NCBI GenBank assembly: GCA_946886255.1
Contig: CAMPIG010000346.1
Location: 1 to 5,184 of the forward strand
Source: an uncultured Cellvibrio sp.
Lineage (GTDB): Bacteria > Pseudomonadota > Gammaproteobacteria > Pseudomonadales > Cellvibrionaceae
DNA: 5,184 bases
Reading direction: 5' to 3'
Shown: piece after piece, positions 1 to 5,103 of the stretch
Numbering within the stretch: position 1 is the first letter of the stretch
Layout of the letters: every line of letters begins with the position of its first letter
Notes under the pieces: generated by a model
What the model saw: only the letters and a program-made list of their open reading frames with translations
Told to the model about the DNA's origin: nothing
Databases searched by the model: none
Translations under genes and position numbers: made by a program

Positions 1-71
1 GGGCGGGGTTTTGCGCTGTGCCCGGCCACACAAACACCGACACCGGTGGGGTTTATCTTCCCGCCTGACAC
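1..71 (-). CDS. Possible 5' end of an unknown gene, cut by the window edge
   Basis: A GTG codon at 71-69 is preceded by a good AGGAG Shine-Dalgarno sequence (79-83) at 7 nt spacing. The frame stays open for 23 codons to the window edge, starting (M)SGGKINPTGVGVCV. It would begin 52 nt after the stop of the transporter gene on the same strand, so it could be the next gene of the same transcription unit. An ATG at 86-84 in the same frame has no Shine-Dalgarno sequence. The stretch is GC-rich and at least one other frame is also open, so openness alone proves little. I do not recognise the protein. The call rests on the ribosome-binding site and position only. Confidence 0.25.
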   Translation of the reverse strand, partial: MSGGKINPTGVGVCVAGHSAKPR

Positions 72-123
72 TTCGCAACTCCTCATGTGCTATTCGGACA
101 GATTTGGTGGTACTTTTTTTCGG

Positions 124-750
124 CTAATCCGCCGATGCCTGACTCCGCAACTGCTGAATAGCGCCGCGAACAACACGAAACGAAGAGCGCAACAATAATA
201 ACGCCAGCAAAGACGCAACAATTATATCGGGCCAACCGGATTGAAATAGCCAGACGCCAGCGGCCGCGATAAATACAGACAAATTGGAAGCAATGTCATT
301 GCGCGAACATTCAAAGACGGAGCTCATATTGATATCCTCGCTCCGATGCTGCCATAACAACCACAAACACAGCCCGTTGGCGACCACTCCGGCCAAGCTA
401 AAAATACCCATAACCTCATAGGAAGGAACGACGGGATTAAACAACTTCCAAACTACCTGCCCGACAACCACTGATGCGCCGAGGAATATTAAAAAGCCTT
501 TGAACAGCGCAACCTTTGCTTTAACCTTCACACTTTGCGCGACGACGTACAAACTTAACCCGTAGGTCAATGCATCGCCCAGGTTATCCAAACTATCCGA
601 AAGCAGCGCCGTCGAGCGCCCATAAAAGGCTGCGCCGACAATAAAAAAGAACATAACCGCATTGATCCAGAGCACCTTTATCAAGGTGCTCTTCTGTCGC
701 GTACGCAGTGCATCTACTGCACAATTGTTTTCACAACAAGAACCGCCCAT
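124..750 (-). CDS. Small CDF-like cation transporter, six membrane segments
   Basis: A 208-residue inner-membrane protein of the short cation-transporter group related to cation diffusion facilitators, expected to move a divalent metal ion out of the cytoplasm. The N-terminus carries a Cys-rich start, MGGSCCENNC, plausible as a metal-sensing or binding tail. About six hydrophobic segments follow. The second contains SDSLDNLGDAL, giving the D-x3-D arrangement of the CDF TM2 metal site. The fifth begins CSRNDIASN, where classic CDF proteins have H-x3-D; D-x3-N takes its place. It ends after TM6 and lacks the usual cytoplasmic C-terminal domain, which is normal for this subgroup as I remember it. 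The ATG at 750 is chosen because GGAGG (756-760) lies 5 nt upstream; a TTG at 762 overlaps that site and is unlikely. Such genes often sit beside MerR-type metal regulators, but none is visible here. The metal cannot be named from sequence alone. Confidence 0.88.
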   Translation of the reverse strand: MGGSCCENNCAVDALRTRQKSTLIKVLWINAVMFFFIVGAAFYGRSTALLSDSLDNLGDALTYGLSLYVVAQSVKVKAKVALFKGFLIFLGASVVVGQVVWKLFNPVVPSYEVMGIFSLAGVVANGLCLWLLWQHRSEDINMSSVFECSRNDIASNLSVFIAAAGVWLFQSGWPDIIVASLLALLLLRSSFRVVRGAIQQLRSQASAD

Positions 751-755
751 CAGAA

Positions 756-760
756 CCTCC
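756..760 (-). promoter_or_regulatory. Ribosome binding site deciding the transporter start
   Basis: GGAGG on the minus strand, 5 nt before the ATG at 750-748. It supports ATG 750 over the longer TTG 762 reading, whose start codon overlaps the site itself. Confidence 0.8.
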
Positions 761-802
761 AAACTTTATTGCCGCCTTACGGCTAGCACAGCTGATTTTT
801 TT

Positions 803-863
803 GTTAGGCATTACATGTTGTGTAAGGCCAGGGGCATTTATTTAGTCAAAATTTTTGTTAAGC
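803..863 (-). other. Two integron core-like motifs, 54 bp apart
   Basis: On the minus strand GCTTAAC (863-857) and GCCTAAC (809-803) both fit the RYYYAAC inverse-core consensus of integron attC sites. The first contains the TAA stop of the small acidic gene, and the second continues as GCCTAACAA, the usual opening of an attC. No matching GTTRRRY partner with paired arms is found downstream, so no full attC can be drawn. Seven-base degenerate motifs also arise by chance. This is listed as a possible remnant only. Confidence 0.25.
807..829. repeat. Small hairpin in the gap before the transporter gene
   Basis: A 9-bp inverted repeat with one mismatch and a 5-nt loop (GGC-A-TTACA / TGTAA-G-GCC). 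No T-run follows it on either strand, so it does not look like an intrinsic terminator. It overlaps the GTTAGGC core-like motif at 803-809 and may be part of a degenerate recombination site or simply a mRNA structure between the two genes. Confidence 0.4.
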
Positions 864-1154
864 CTTGTCAAGTTCTTCATTCCATTGTTCTTCGTACCCA
901 GCTCGCTCCAGATAACCGCCAAACGAGTTATAAAGCTTTTCTGCCCAGTACTGTGAGCTACCTTCGCAGGGAAGTACCAAACCACCTTCAGCTGATCGAT
1001 TAACCATTGCCCAGAAAAATTTACTCAGATGAATTGCTTCCTGCTTATTAGAAACCTCTCCTTTTTGGATAATCTCTTTCGCTAAAAAATCGTTTAGTTG
1101 ATCTGCCATGAAAAGGGCAACGAATTTTTCTTCCTCATAGCTATACTCGATCAT
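858..1154 (-). CDS. Small acidic protein, candidate antitoxin or immunity partner
   Basis: A 98-residue protein, MIEYSYEEEKF..., rich in Glu and Asp with no signal peptide or membrane segment. I recognise no family. The start at ATG 1154 is chosen because GGGAGGG stands just upstream and the ATG overlaps the stop of the preceding gene (ATGA, 1151-1154). This is a typical translationally coupled arrangement; a longer in-frame reading from 1202 is unlikely. The acidic composition, small size and coupling to a putative ADP-ribosyltransferase toxin gene make an antitoxin or immunity role the simplest inference. No DNA-binding motif is obvious, although a palindrome repeated at 1180-1194 lies 26 bp before its start. 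The stop codon lies in a GCTTAAC motif. Confidence 0.75.
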   Translation of the reverse strand: MIEYSYEEEKFVALFMADQLNDFLAKEIIQKGEVSNKQEAIHLSKFFWAMVNRSAEGGLVLPCEGSSQYWAEKLYNSFGGYLERAGYEEQWNEELDKA

Positions 1155-1453
1155 AGAGCCCTCCCAGCATCTTTCATTACAGACATTCTGTCTGCTATCC
1201 ACTTTAACTTTGATATCAGCTTATGCAGCGGCATTTTCTCGGTAACGGTCAATAAATAGTGGCCCTTCTTCTTTTGATCTGGCTCAAACTTCATCCCAGG
1301 CGGTAAATCTGCCTTCTCAAGCACCCAATACACATGAATCGCAGCACCTTTGTTGTGTTTCTCTTTCATCTTGTAGGCACCTTTCAAATGCTGCCAGTTT
1401 GATGAAAAAGGCAACCCCATTTGGCTATGCGGCAAAACCCATTTCTCATCCAC
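1151..1453 (-). CDS. Tse2-like ADP-ribosyltransferase toxin, C-terminal part
   Basis: A 100-residue reading frame starting with GTG at 1453, overlapping the end of the upstream gene by 8 nt. Around residues 50-68 it reads DLPPGMKFEPDQKKKGHY, then a Met-Pro and a helical, basic tail. From memory this resembles the C-terminal core of Pseudomonas Tse2 (DIPPDLKV...THY...), a type VI effector with an ADP-ribosyltransferase-like fold. An SSNW segment near residues 17-20 sits where Tse2 has its Thr-Ser catalytic pair. As a lone protein it would lack the first strand of that fold, which the gene just upstream seems to supply (TLYR). It is therefore likely to be half of a split toxin: reached by reinitiation at GTG, by a +1 shift, or left broken by a one-base insertion. 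The Shine-Dalgarno sequence before GTG is weak. The family assignment is by remembered motif similarity, not alignment. Confidence 0.6.
   Translation of the reverse strand: MDEKWVLPHSQMGLPFSSNWQHLKGAYKMKEKHNKGAAIHVYWVLEKADLPPGMKFEPDQKKKGHYLLTVTEKMPLHKLISKLKWIADRMSVMKDAGRAL
1180..1194. promoter_or_regulatory. Perfect 15-bp inverted repeat, copy 2 of a putative operator
   Basis: CAGACA-TTC-TGTCTG on the plus strand, a perfect 6-bp palindrome with a 3-bp spacer. It lies inside the 3' end of the toxin-like frame, 26 bp before the acidic gene's start. It matches 13 of 15 bases with the copy before the operon (1666-1680). It could bind the same regulator or fold in the mRNA near the downstream ribosome-binding site. 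Confidence 0.45.
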
Positions 1454-1640
1454 CTAACAACCAATCCTTTTTCCTAACACCCTTAACCAGCTTATCTCCC
1501 TCTTGAACGTCTCTTTGGCGATACAATGTTGGATGGCTGAGACCTCTCGTTGGCCTACCCAGTAGACCTTCGAATTCACTAATGATACTTCTAAGATCAT
1601 CCATCGTTTTAAATTGATGGACGAATTTTTCTTCATTCAT
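1446..1640 (-). CDS. Small protein, likely N-terminal part of the Tse2-like toxin
   Basis: A 64-residue frame starting at ATG 1640 with AGGGAG (1651-1656) 10 nt upstream. It ends ...KKDWLLGG at a TGA at 1448-1446, overlapping the next gene by 8 nt. The segment SHPTLYRQRDV (residues 35-45) recalls the SLTLYRAV strand that opens Tse2. Joined to the downstream frame by a +1 shift it would give a product of 162 residues, close to the 158 of Tse2. The downstream frame has a stop at 1456-1454, so any joining shift must fall in the nine bases 1454-1446. Alternatively this is a genuine separate protein, for example an antitoxin, translated in tight coupling; I cannot exclude that. A candidate operator precedes it. 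It is the first gene of the small operon. Confidence 0.6.
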   Translation of the reverse strand: MNEEKFVHQFKTMDDLRSIISEFEGLLGRPTRGLSHPTLYRQRDVQEGDKLVKGVRKKDWLLGG

Positions 1641-1665
1641 AAAGTTAATTCTCCCTGTAAAAATA

Positions 1666-1680
1666 CTGACAATCTGTCTG
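1666..1680. promoter_or_regulatory. 15-bp inverted repeat before the toxin-like operon, putative operator
   Basis: CTGACA-ATC-TGTCTG (plus strand) is a palindrome (GACA/TGTC plus the outer C/G pair, one mismatch) 26 bp before the start of the first gene of the operon. A close copy (13 of 15) is at 1180-1194. The minus strand also shows a TTGTCA that could be a -35 box, but no matching -10 stands at a sensible place before the ribosome-binding site. Position and repetition suggest autoregulation by the operon's own antitoxin or by an unseen repressor. Confidence 0.45.
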
Positions 1681-1692
1681 CACCGGCAGCGA

Positions 1693-1705
1693 CTAACGCC
1701 TAGGC
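1693..1705 (-). other. GTTAG core-like motif overlapping a stop codon
   Basis: The HEPN-like gene ends GCCTAGGC-GTTAG, so its TAG stop lies in a GTTAG that resembles the 3' end of an integron attC (GGCGTTAG). The 8-bp palindrome GCCTAGGC adjoins it (1698-1705). The third R of GTTRRRY is not met (GTTAGTC), and no upstream attC arm is visible, so this is weak evidence for a cassette boundary. Confidence 0.2.
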
Positions 1706-2086
1706 AAAGTTCTTAACCATTTTCTTAATCCATTCACATCAGAAAAAGGATAGTTCTGAATATTGATTTGAGTTTTTTTGGAAAAAACAAATGTGTTTCT
1801 TCTGACTCCGTCGTATCCATACGCAGCGTCTGCCGCATCTGCAAGCGCAGCCATCCACCTGACAATCATAATCACATCATTTTCTAGCTGTGAGCACTGC
1901 AAGTCTTTACCTGTAAGTTGTCCGTGCATGATCTTGTTTCGATAACTTTTAATGCGGTCGATTTCACTCCAAAGCTCTTCATATGAATCACCTATAATCT
2001 CTGAAACTGACGCAACGCCTAATCGTGTTATACCCTCAATAAAAGTCTCAGGATATAATCTATTATTTTCAGCAAACGTTGACACC

Positions 2087-2114
2087 ACATCACCAACATC
2101 CTCTTCGGTGATGT
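2087..2114 (-). other. Perfect 8-bp hairpin downstream of the slippery site
   Basis: ACATCACC and GGTGATGT form a perfect 8-bp stem with a 12-nt loop. On the minus-strand mRNA it starts 15 nt after the T TTT TTG heptamer. That spacer is longer than the usual 5-9 nt of -1 frameshift stimulators, so a stimulatory role is possible but not secure. Confidence 0.5.
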
Positions 2115-2129
2115 TTGGGTGCTGAAACA

Positions 2130-2136
2130 CAAAAAA
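2130..2136 (-). other. Slippery heptamer T TTT TTG at the frame junction
   Basis: In the upstream frame the codons are AGT TTT TTG, giving an X XXY YYZ heptamer in the correct phase. A -1 slip continues as GTG TTT CAG CAC, exactly the downstream frame. A homopolymer of six T is also a hotspot for indels and sequencing errors, so the same evidence fits a pseudogene. Confidence 0.5.
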
Positions 2137-2380
2137 CTAAACAGCCGACGCAATTGCTTTTCATATTTCACCCAACTCAAAACCAGGCAGTCAACGCGCT
2201 TAGTTTCTGCCGTTGTATTCCAAAGGGCTTCGACCGTAGCAAACTCTTCTTTCAATTTGCCTGGTATTGTTAGTTGGCGCATTTTTATAATTCCAATATA
2301 AGACTCACAGTTTCGCAACCATTTTAAATTTGAATGAATTTATGTACTCGACCATCGATTTACAAACTTTCAATACTCGA

Positions 2381-2494
2381 AATATCGGGATTGCGGAGTG
2401 CGGTGCGGGACCATCGCCGACATGGATGTCGGTGATGAGCCTACATGGACGTATTCACGGCGTGTCCCGCATCGCACTCCGCAATCCCGATATT
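2381..2494. repeat. 114-bp palindromic extragenic element, MITE- or REP-like
   Basis: The ends are 31-bp inverted repeats (2381-2411 and 2464-2494) differing at one position, beginning AATATCGGGATTGCGG. Between them lies a second hairpin, CATCGCCGACAT (2412-2423) with ATGTCGGTGATG (2426-2437), 11 of 12 paired, then a short spacer containing CCTACATGGACGTATTCACG. Motifs of the type catggatg...gagcc...cacggcg are, as I recall, common in extragenic repeats of gammaproteobacteria. No open frame for a transposase and no clear target-site duplication is seen. It follows the GTPase gene stop by 17 bp and may act as an mRNA 3'-end structure there. Confidence 0.8.
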
Positions 2495-2511
2495 GGCACA
2501 CTCAAAAAAAT

Positions 2512-3885
2512 TCACTCACTCTCCCCCACAACCTTCTGCAACTCCCCCATCACCCACGCCACCAACGCATCCTGCTGCTTCGCTTTCCATTGATCCTGCT
2601 GCAATGATTTTGCCCATTGCAACAACTGCACTTGTTCCTGGCGCGACCAGTCGGTGGCGCTGGTGCGGATGGTAAGAGCGCCGCGTTCGGCGTGGGGGCG
2701 GTGCCAGAGCTGGCGAGTCACCGTGAGGGCACGAGCCATGACGACGAGGGGGAAATTAGGATGTTTCACCGGGCCGGCAAATTCTTTTTGTTGTGCCAGC
2801 GCTAACCAGCCGAGGCGTTTGCCGGGGAGTTGTCGTGCAGCGAGCCAGCCGCCGACGGAGCCGATAACGCCGCCAGATAGTGCGCCCAATAAAAATGAAC
2901 TGCCGCCTAAACCGGCGTCCACAATCAAGCCGGTTGCCGCGCCGGCGGCGCCGCTGACCAATAATAATTCGCGCTGTTTTAATCCCCACAAATACCAGGT
3001 TTCGGTATTCATCAAGGTGTCGCTGCCGAGATCCCACTGCGCATCATTTTCAAAAACAAAATGGCTGTGTCCCCAGGCGCGGCTGATCTGTTTGAAAAAT
3101 TGTTTTTCCTGTTCATCCAGTGCGCGTCGTAACCGTTCTTCGGCCTGGCTCAATCCACTTTTATCTAACAGTGTCGCCGGTTCGCGGCGGCTGATCTGTT
3201 CGCACCAATAATTGGCGAGATTAACACTGACATCCTGCAAACGTTGTTGATCGCGTTCAGCCAGCCCCGCGCATAATTCGCTGATGGATTTGCTCCATTC
3301 AGGCAGCAGTTCGCCCATTGCACGAAATAACGTTAACCGTTCCGGCACACTGGCGGTAAGCGGATTGAATATGCGCACCCATTGGAAAAATTGTGTGAGC
3401 GTACGTTGCCATTCATCCAATGCGCGGGGCTCGCCCATGGGATTGATTACGGCCATGCGTGGCTGACCGGTCCAGCGCAGAATTTCCATCTCGGCTTCGT
3501 CGGCAGGGCTGACCGGTTGCGCGCCGTCGACCACATACAAGATGCCCGCGCCAGCCATGATGGGCGTGAGCAATGCTATTTCATCGGGAAATTTTTGCGC
3601 GTGGCCCGGTTCGCGCAAAAATTGTTGTACGCGTTCAGGGCGATTTGCGGAGCTCACCTCCACGCTTTGTAGCCAACTCAGCACCTGACGCGCGCGCTGA
3701 AAACCGGGTGTGTCGGTGAGTTTGAGTAATACGCGCTGGTCGAGCAGAAATTCAAAGGTGTCGGCGCTGGTGGTGGTGCCCGATTCGGCACCGATACGCA
3801 CGCTGTCGTTTTCAGTGAGCGTGGAGACGATGGACGACTTGCCCTTGTTGGGGTGACCCACCACACACAAATGCGGAACTGTCAT
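2512..3885 (-). CDS. DUF3482-type GTPase
   Basis: A 457-residue P-loop GTPase of the TRAFAC type with a C-terminal DUF3482-like region. The N-terminal G domain has G1 GHPNKGKS (residues 10-17), a Thr-rich switch SGTTTSAD (35-42) and G3 DTPG (58-61). At the place of G4 it has NPMG (148-151) instead of NKxD, so guanine specificity may be relaxed; this seems typical of the family as I remember it. Residues about 305-348 form a Gly-rich hydrophobic stretch (LLLVSGAAGAATGLIV...) likely to insert in or attach to the membrane. The length fits the family. Its ATG shares one base with the stop of the DUF2868 gene (TGATG), with AAGGA (3895-3899) 9 nt upstream, so the two are translationally coupled and probably act together at the inner membrane. 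The process served is unknown. Confidence 0.93.
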   Translation of the reverse strand: MTVPHLCVVGHPNKGKSSIVSTLTENDSVRIGAESGTTTSADTFEFLLDQRVLLKLTDTPGFQRARQVLSWLQSVEVSSANRPERVQQFLREPGHAQKFPDEIALLTPIMAGAGILYVVDGAQPVSPADEAEMEILRWTGQPRMAVINPMGEPRALDEWQRTLTQFFQWVRIFNPLTASVPERLTLFRAMGELLPEWSKSISELCAGLAERDQQRLQDVSVNLANYWCEQISRREPATLLDKSGLSQAEERLRRALDEQEKQFFKQISRAWGHSHFVFENDAQWDLGSDTLMNTETWYLWGLKQRELLLVSGAAGAATGLIVDAGLGGSSFLLGALSGGVIGSVGGWLAARQLPGKRLGWLALAQQKEFAGPVKHPNFPLVVMARALTVTRQLWHRPHAERGALTIRTSATDWSRQEQVQLLQWAKSLQQDQWKAKQQDALVAWVMGELQKVVGESE

Positions 3886-4937
3886 CAGGCGGTTTCCTTA
3901 AGCCAGACAAGTTGTTGTTGATTGGCGAAGGCGCGCCAACTGGCGAGGTGACGCGCCGGGTCCGTGGTAGCATCACACACGGCTTGCAATGCCTGACGGG
4001 TGATGCCGACGGCGCGCGCCATGTGAATCAGGTCGCTCAGTTCTGCCACCGGCGAGCGGCTGGCGTTGACCTGCCATAACAGGCTTTGCGGTTTGTCGGC
4101 GAGCAAGGCTTTGAACGCGGCTTCGTCGTGCTGCCAATCCGCAATGCCTAATACGGTGCCGGTATCGCTGCGGATTTCCCACTGGATCACCGTCGCATTT
4201 TGCCAGTCCGTCGGTGATTCTTCGCTGGTTGTTGGGGCCGGTGCTGTGGTTATTGCGACTTGCGGTGCACGTACATTCAGCTCATGCCCGCGCAAATGGC
4301 GTAATCGCAGGGCAAGCACGCCGCGCAATAGCAAGCGCGGCAAGAGGTTATAAAACAACAGACTCGCCATCAAGAAGGGCCACCAATCACCAGCCAGGGC
4401 GACATCACCAGCAGGCGCAATACGGATATAACGGGTTGCTTCAATTAAGGAGGCATCGGGCACCGCCGCTGGCCAAAGCCAGTACCACGGGAGCGCGACA
4501 GTGTGCGCCAGCGTGCGGATCGTTTGCTGATCGTCCATCAGTGTGGAACTCCAGCCAAACGCCAGATCGGTAAACAGCAATAACAACCAGTACCCGATCA
4601 GCATGCCAATGCCGACCAGCAGCCAAAACCGTTGCAACAATGCCAACATCTCCAGACGCTGACGCATTGACGGATGCCAGTGCAATTTGTAGTGACGCCA
4701 CTGAAATAACCAGGGGCGTCCACGCCCAAAGAACATCGCCCACAACGACGCGAAAGAACCCAACAACGGCAAACCCGCCCACAACAACCAGATCCACAGC
4801 ACATTAATGCGTCCGCTCGGACTGTAGCTGAGCGAACCGGCCGCAATTATTATTCCCAGCAACATAGCAACGGGCCAGAGCAGCCAGGAAACCTGAGCGG
4901 GCACGGGAAGGTGTGAAGAGGATGGAGGTGATTTCAT
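3885..4937 (-). CDS. DUF2868-type inner-membrane protein
   Basis: A 350-residue protein from ATG 4937 (MKSPPSSSHL). Four hydrophobic stretches, near residues 17-37, 44-70, 101-125 and 185-210, are followed by a soluble C-terminal domain of about 140 residues with a Pro/Thr linker (231-243). The motif GRINVLWIWLLWAGLP resembles the DUF2868 membrane core. That family is regularly encoded directly before DUF3482 GTPases, as here. A GTG at 4982 in the same frame would add 15 residues; neither start has a strong Shine-Dalgarno sequence. An in-frame TAA at 4991-4989 rules out anything longer. Compared with the longer family members I recall, the cytoplasmic N-terminal region before the first membrane segment is nearly absent. 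The C-terminal domain probably faces the GTPase, but this is inference. Confidence 0.88.
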   Translation of the reverse strand: MKSPPSSSHLPVPAQVSWLLWPVAMLLGIIIAAGSLSYSPSGRINVLWIWLLWAGLPLLGSFASLWAMFFGRGRPWLFQWRHYKLHWHPSMRQRLEMLALLQRFWLLVGIGMLIGYWLLLLFTDLAFGWSSTLMDDQQTIRTLAHTVALPWYWLWPAAVPDASLIEATRYIRIAPAGDVALAGDWWPFLMASLLFYNLLPRLLLRGVLALRLRHLRGHELNVRAPQVAITTAPAPTTSEESPTDWQNATVIQWEIRSDTGTVLGIADWQHDEAAFKALLADKPQSLLWQVNASRSPVAELSDLIHMARAVGITRQALQAVCDATTDPARHLASWRAFANQQQLVWLKETA

Positions 4938-5063
4938 AGCAGAGCCAGTCAACGAGCGAGACAGGATATTAGCAGCAATCACCCACGCTTAACGAGGTTC
5001 CGAAAAAGACTCAGGATTACTGAAATTCCTCGCCTGAAGTCGAGAGTTATCAAGCTGGGATTT

Positions 5064-5093
5064 TTTATATATAAAACAATTTTTATGTTTCAA
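5064..5093 (-). promoter_or_regulatory. Predicted sigma-70 promoter for the DUF2868-DUF3482 operon
   Basis: TTGAAA (5093-5088) is followed after 16 nt by TATATA (5071-5066), or after 18 nt by TATAAA (5069-5064), in an AT-rich stretch. Transcription would start near 5060, leaving a 5' leader of about 120 nt before ATG 4937. It is the best promoter candidate in the window, but AT-rich DNA produces such matches easily. Confidence 0.5.
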
Positions 5094-5103
5094 AATGAAA
5101 CAT
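5085..5103. promoter_or_regulatory. Perfect 8-bp palindrome over the -35 box, putative operator
   Basis: ATGTTTCA-AAA-TGAAACAT is an exact inverted repeat with a 3-bp spacer. Its minus-strand distal half covers most of the predicted -35 box TTGAAA. A repressor bound here would block the operon promoter. No regulator gene is visible in the window. Confidence 0.45.

Larger units (their letters stand above)
1693..2282 (-). pseudogene. HEPN-like protein gene interrupted by a -1 frameshift
   Basis: Two overlapping frames read naturally as one 196-residue protein. The first starts at ATG 2282 (MRQLTIPGKLKEEF...) and runs to ...EKQLRRLFSFL. The second continues VFQHPNITEEDVGDVV... to a TAG at 1693. 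The second frame is open only from 2136, so the change must occur at or after that point, best at T TTT TTG (2136-2130). The helical, soluble protein contains SYRNKIMHG, an R-x4-H motif at fused residues 115-120, which is the signature of HEPN domains, many of them RNases in toxin-antitoxin and defence systems. The exact subfamily is unclear. Either a T was lost from the homopolymer (mutation or sequencing error) or the shift is programmed; a perfect hairpin lies just downstream. The unshifted product would stop at 2028 after a low-quality tail. If the shift is not used, the 3' frame could only start at the GTG at 2130. Confidence 0.65.

Noticed and set aside
763..866. Complete attC site between the acidic gene and the transporter
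   Set aside because: Only 5'-type core motifs are present; no paired arms or closing GTTRRRY motif could be found within attC length.
662..1003. Plus-strand frame across the gap between the acidic gene and the transporter
   Set aside because: It is antisense to two supported genes, has no convincing ribosome-binding site and its translation is unrecognisable.
1454..1636. A 60-codon minus-strand frame overlapping the first small gene
   Set aside because: It lacks its own ribosome-binding site, and its translation has no recognisable pattern. It ends just before the GTG of the next gene and is a shadow in that gene's frame.
2028..2129. Continuation of the upstream HEPN frame past the slippery site
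   Set aside because: The translation after the T-run (CFSTQTSPKR...LLRLLLRV-like) does not look like protein, while the other frame gives the HEPN motif. It is the out-of-frame tail.
2464..2520. Intrinsic terminator after the GTPase gene
   Set aside because: The inverted repeat could fold, but the T-run on the minus strand lies before the hairpin, next to the stop codon, not after it.
2654..3211. Long plus-strand frames inside the GTPase gene
   Set aside because: They are antisense to a clear DUF3482 gene in GC-rich DNA, and have no ribosome-binding sites or domain features.
4441..4846. Alternative minus-strand frames inside the DUF2868 gene
   Set aside because: Their low-complexity Val/Cys/Gly-rich translations are shadows of the membrane protein gene in another frame.
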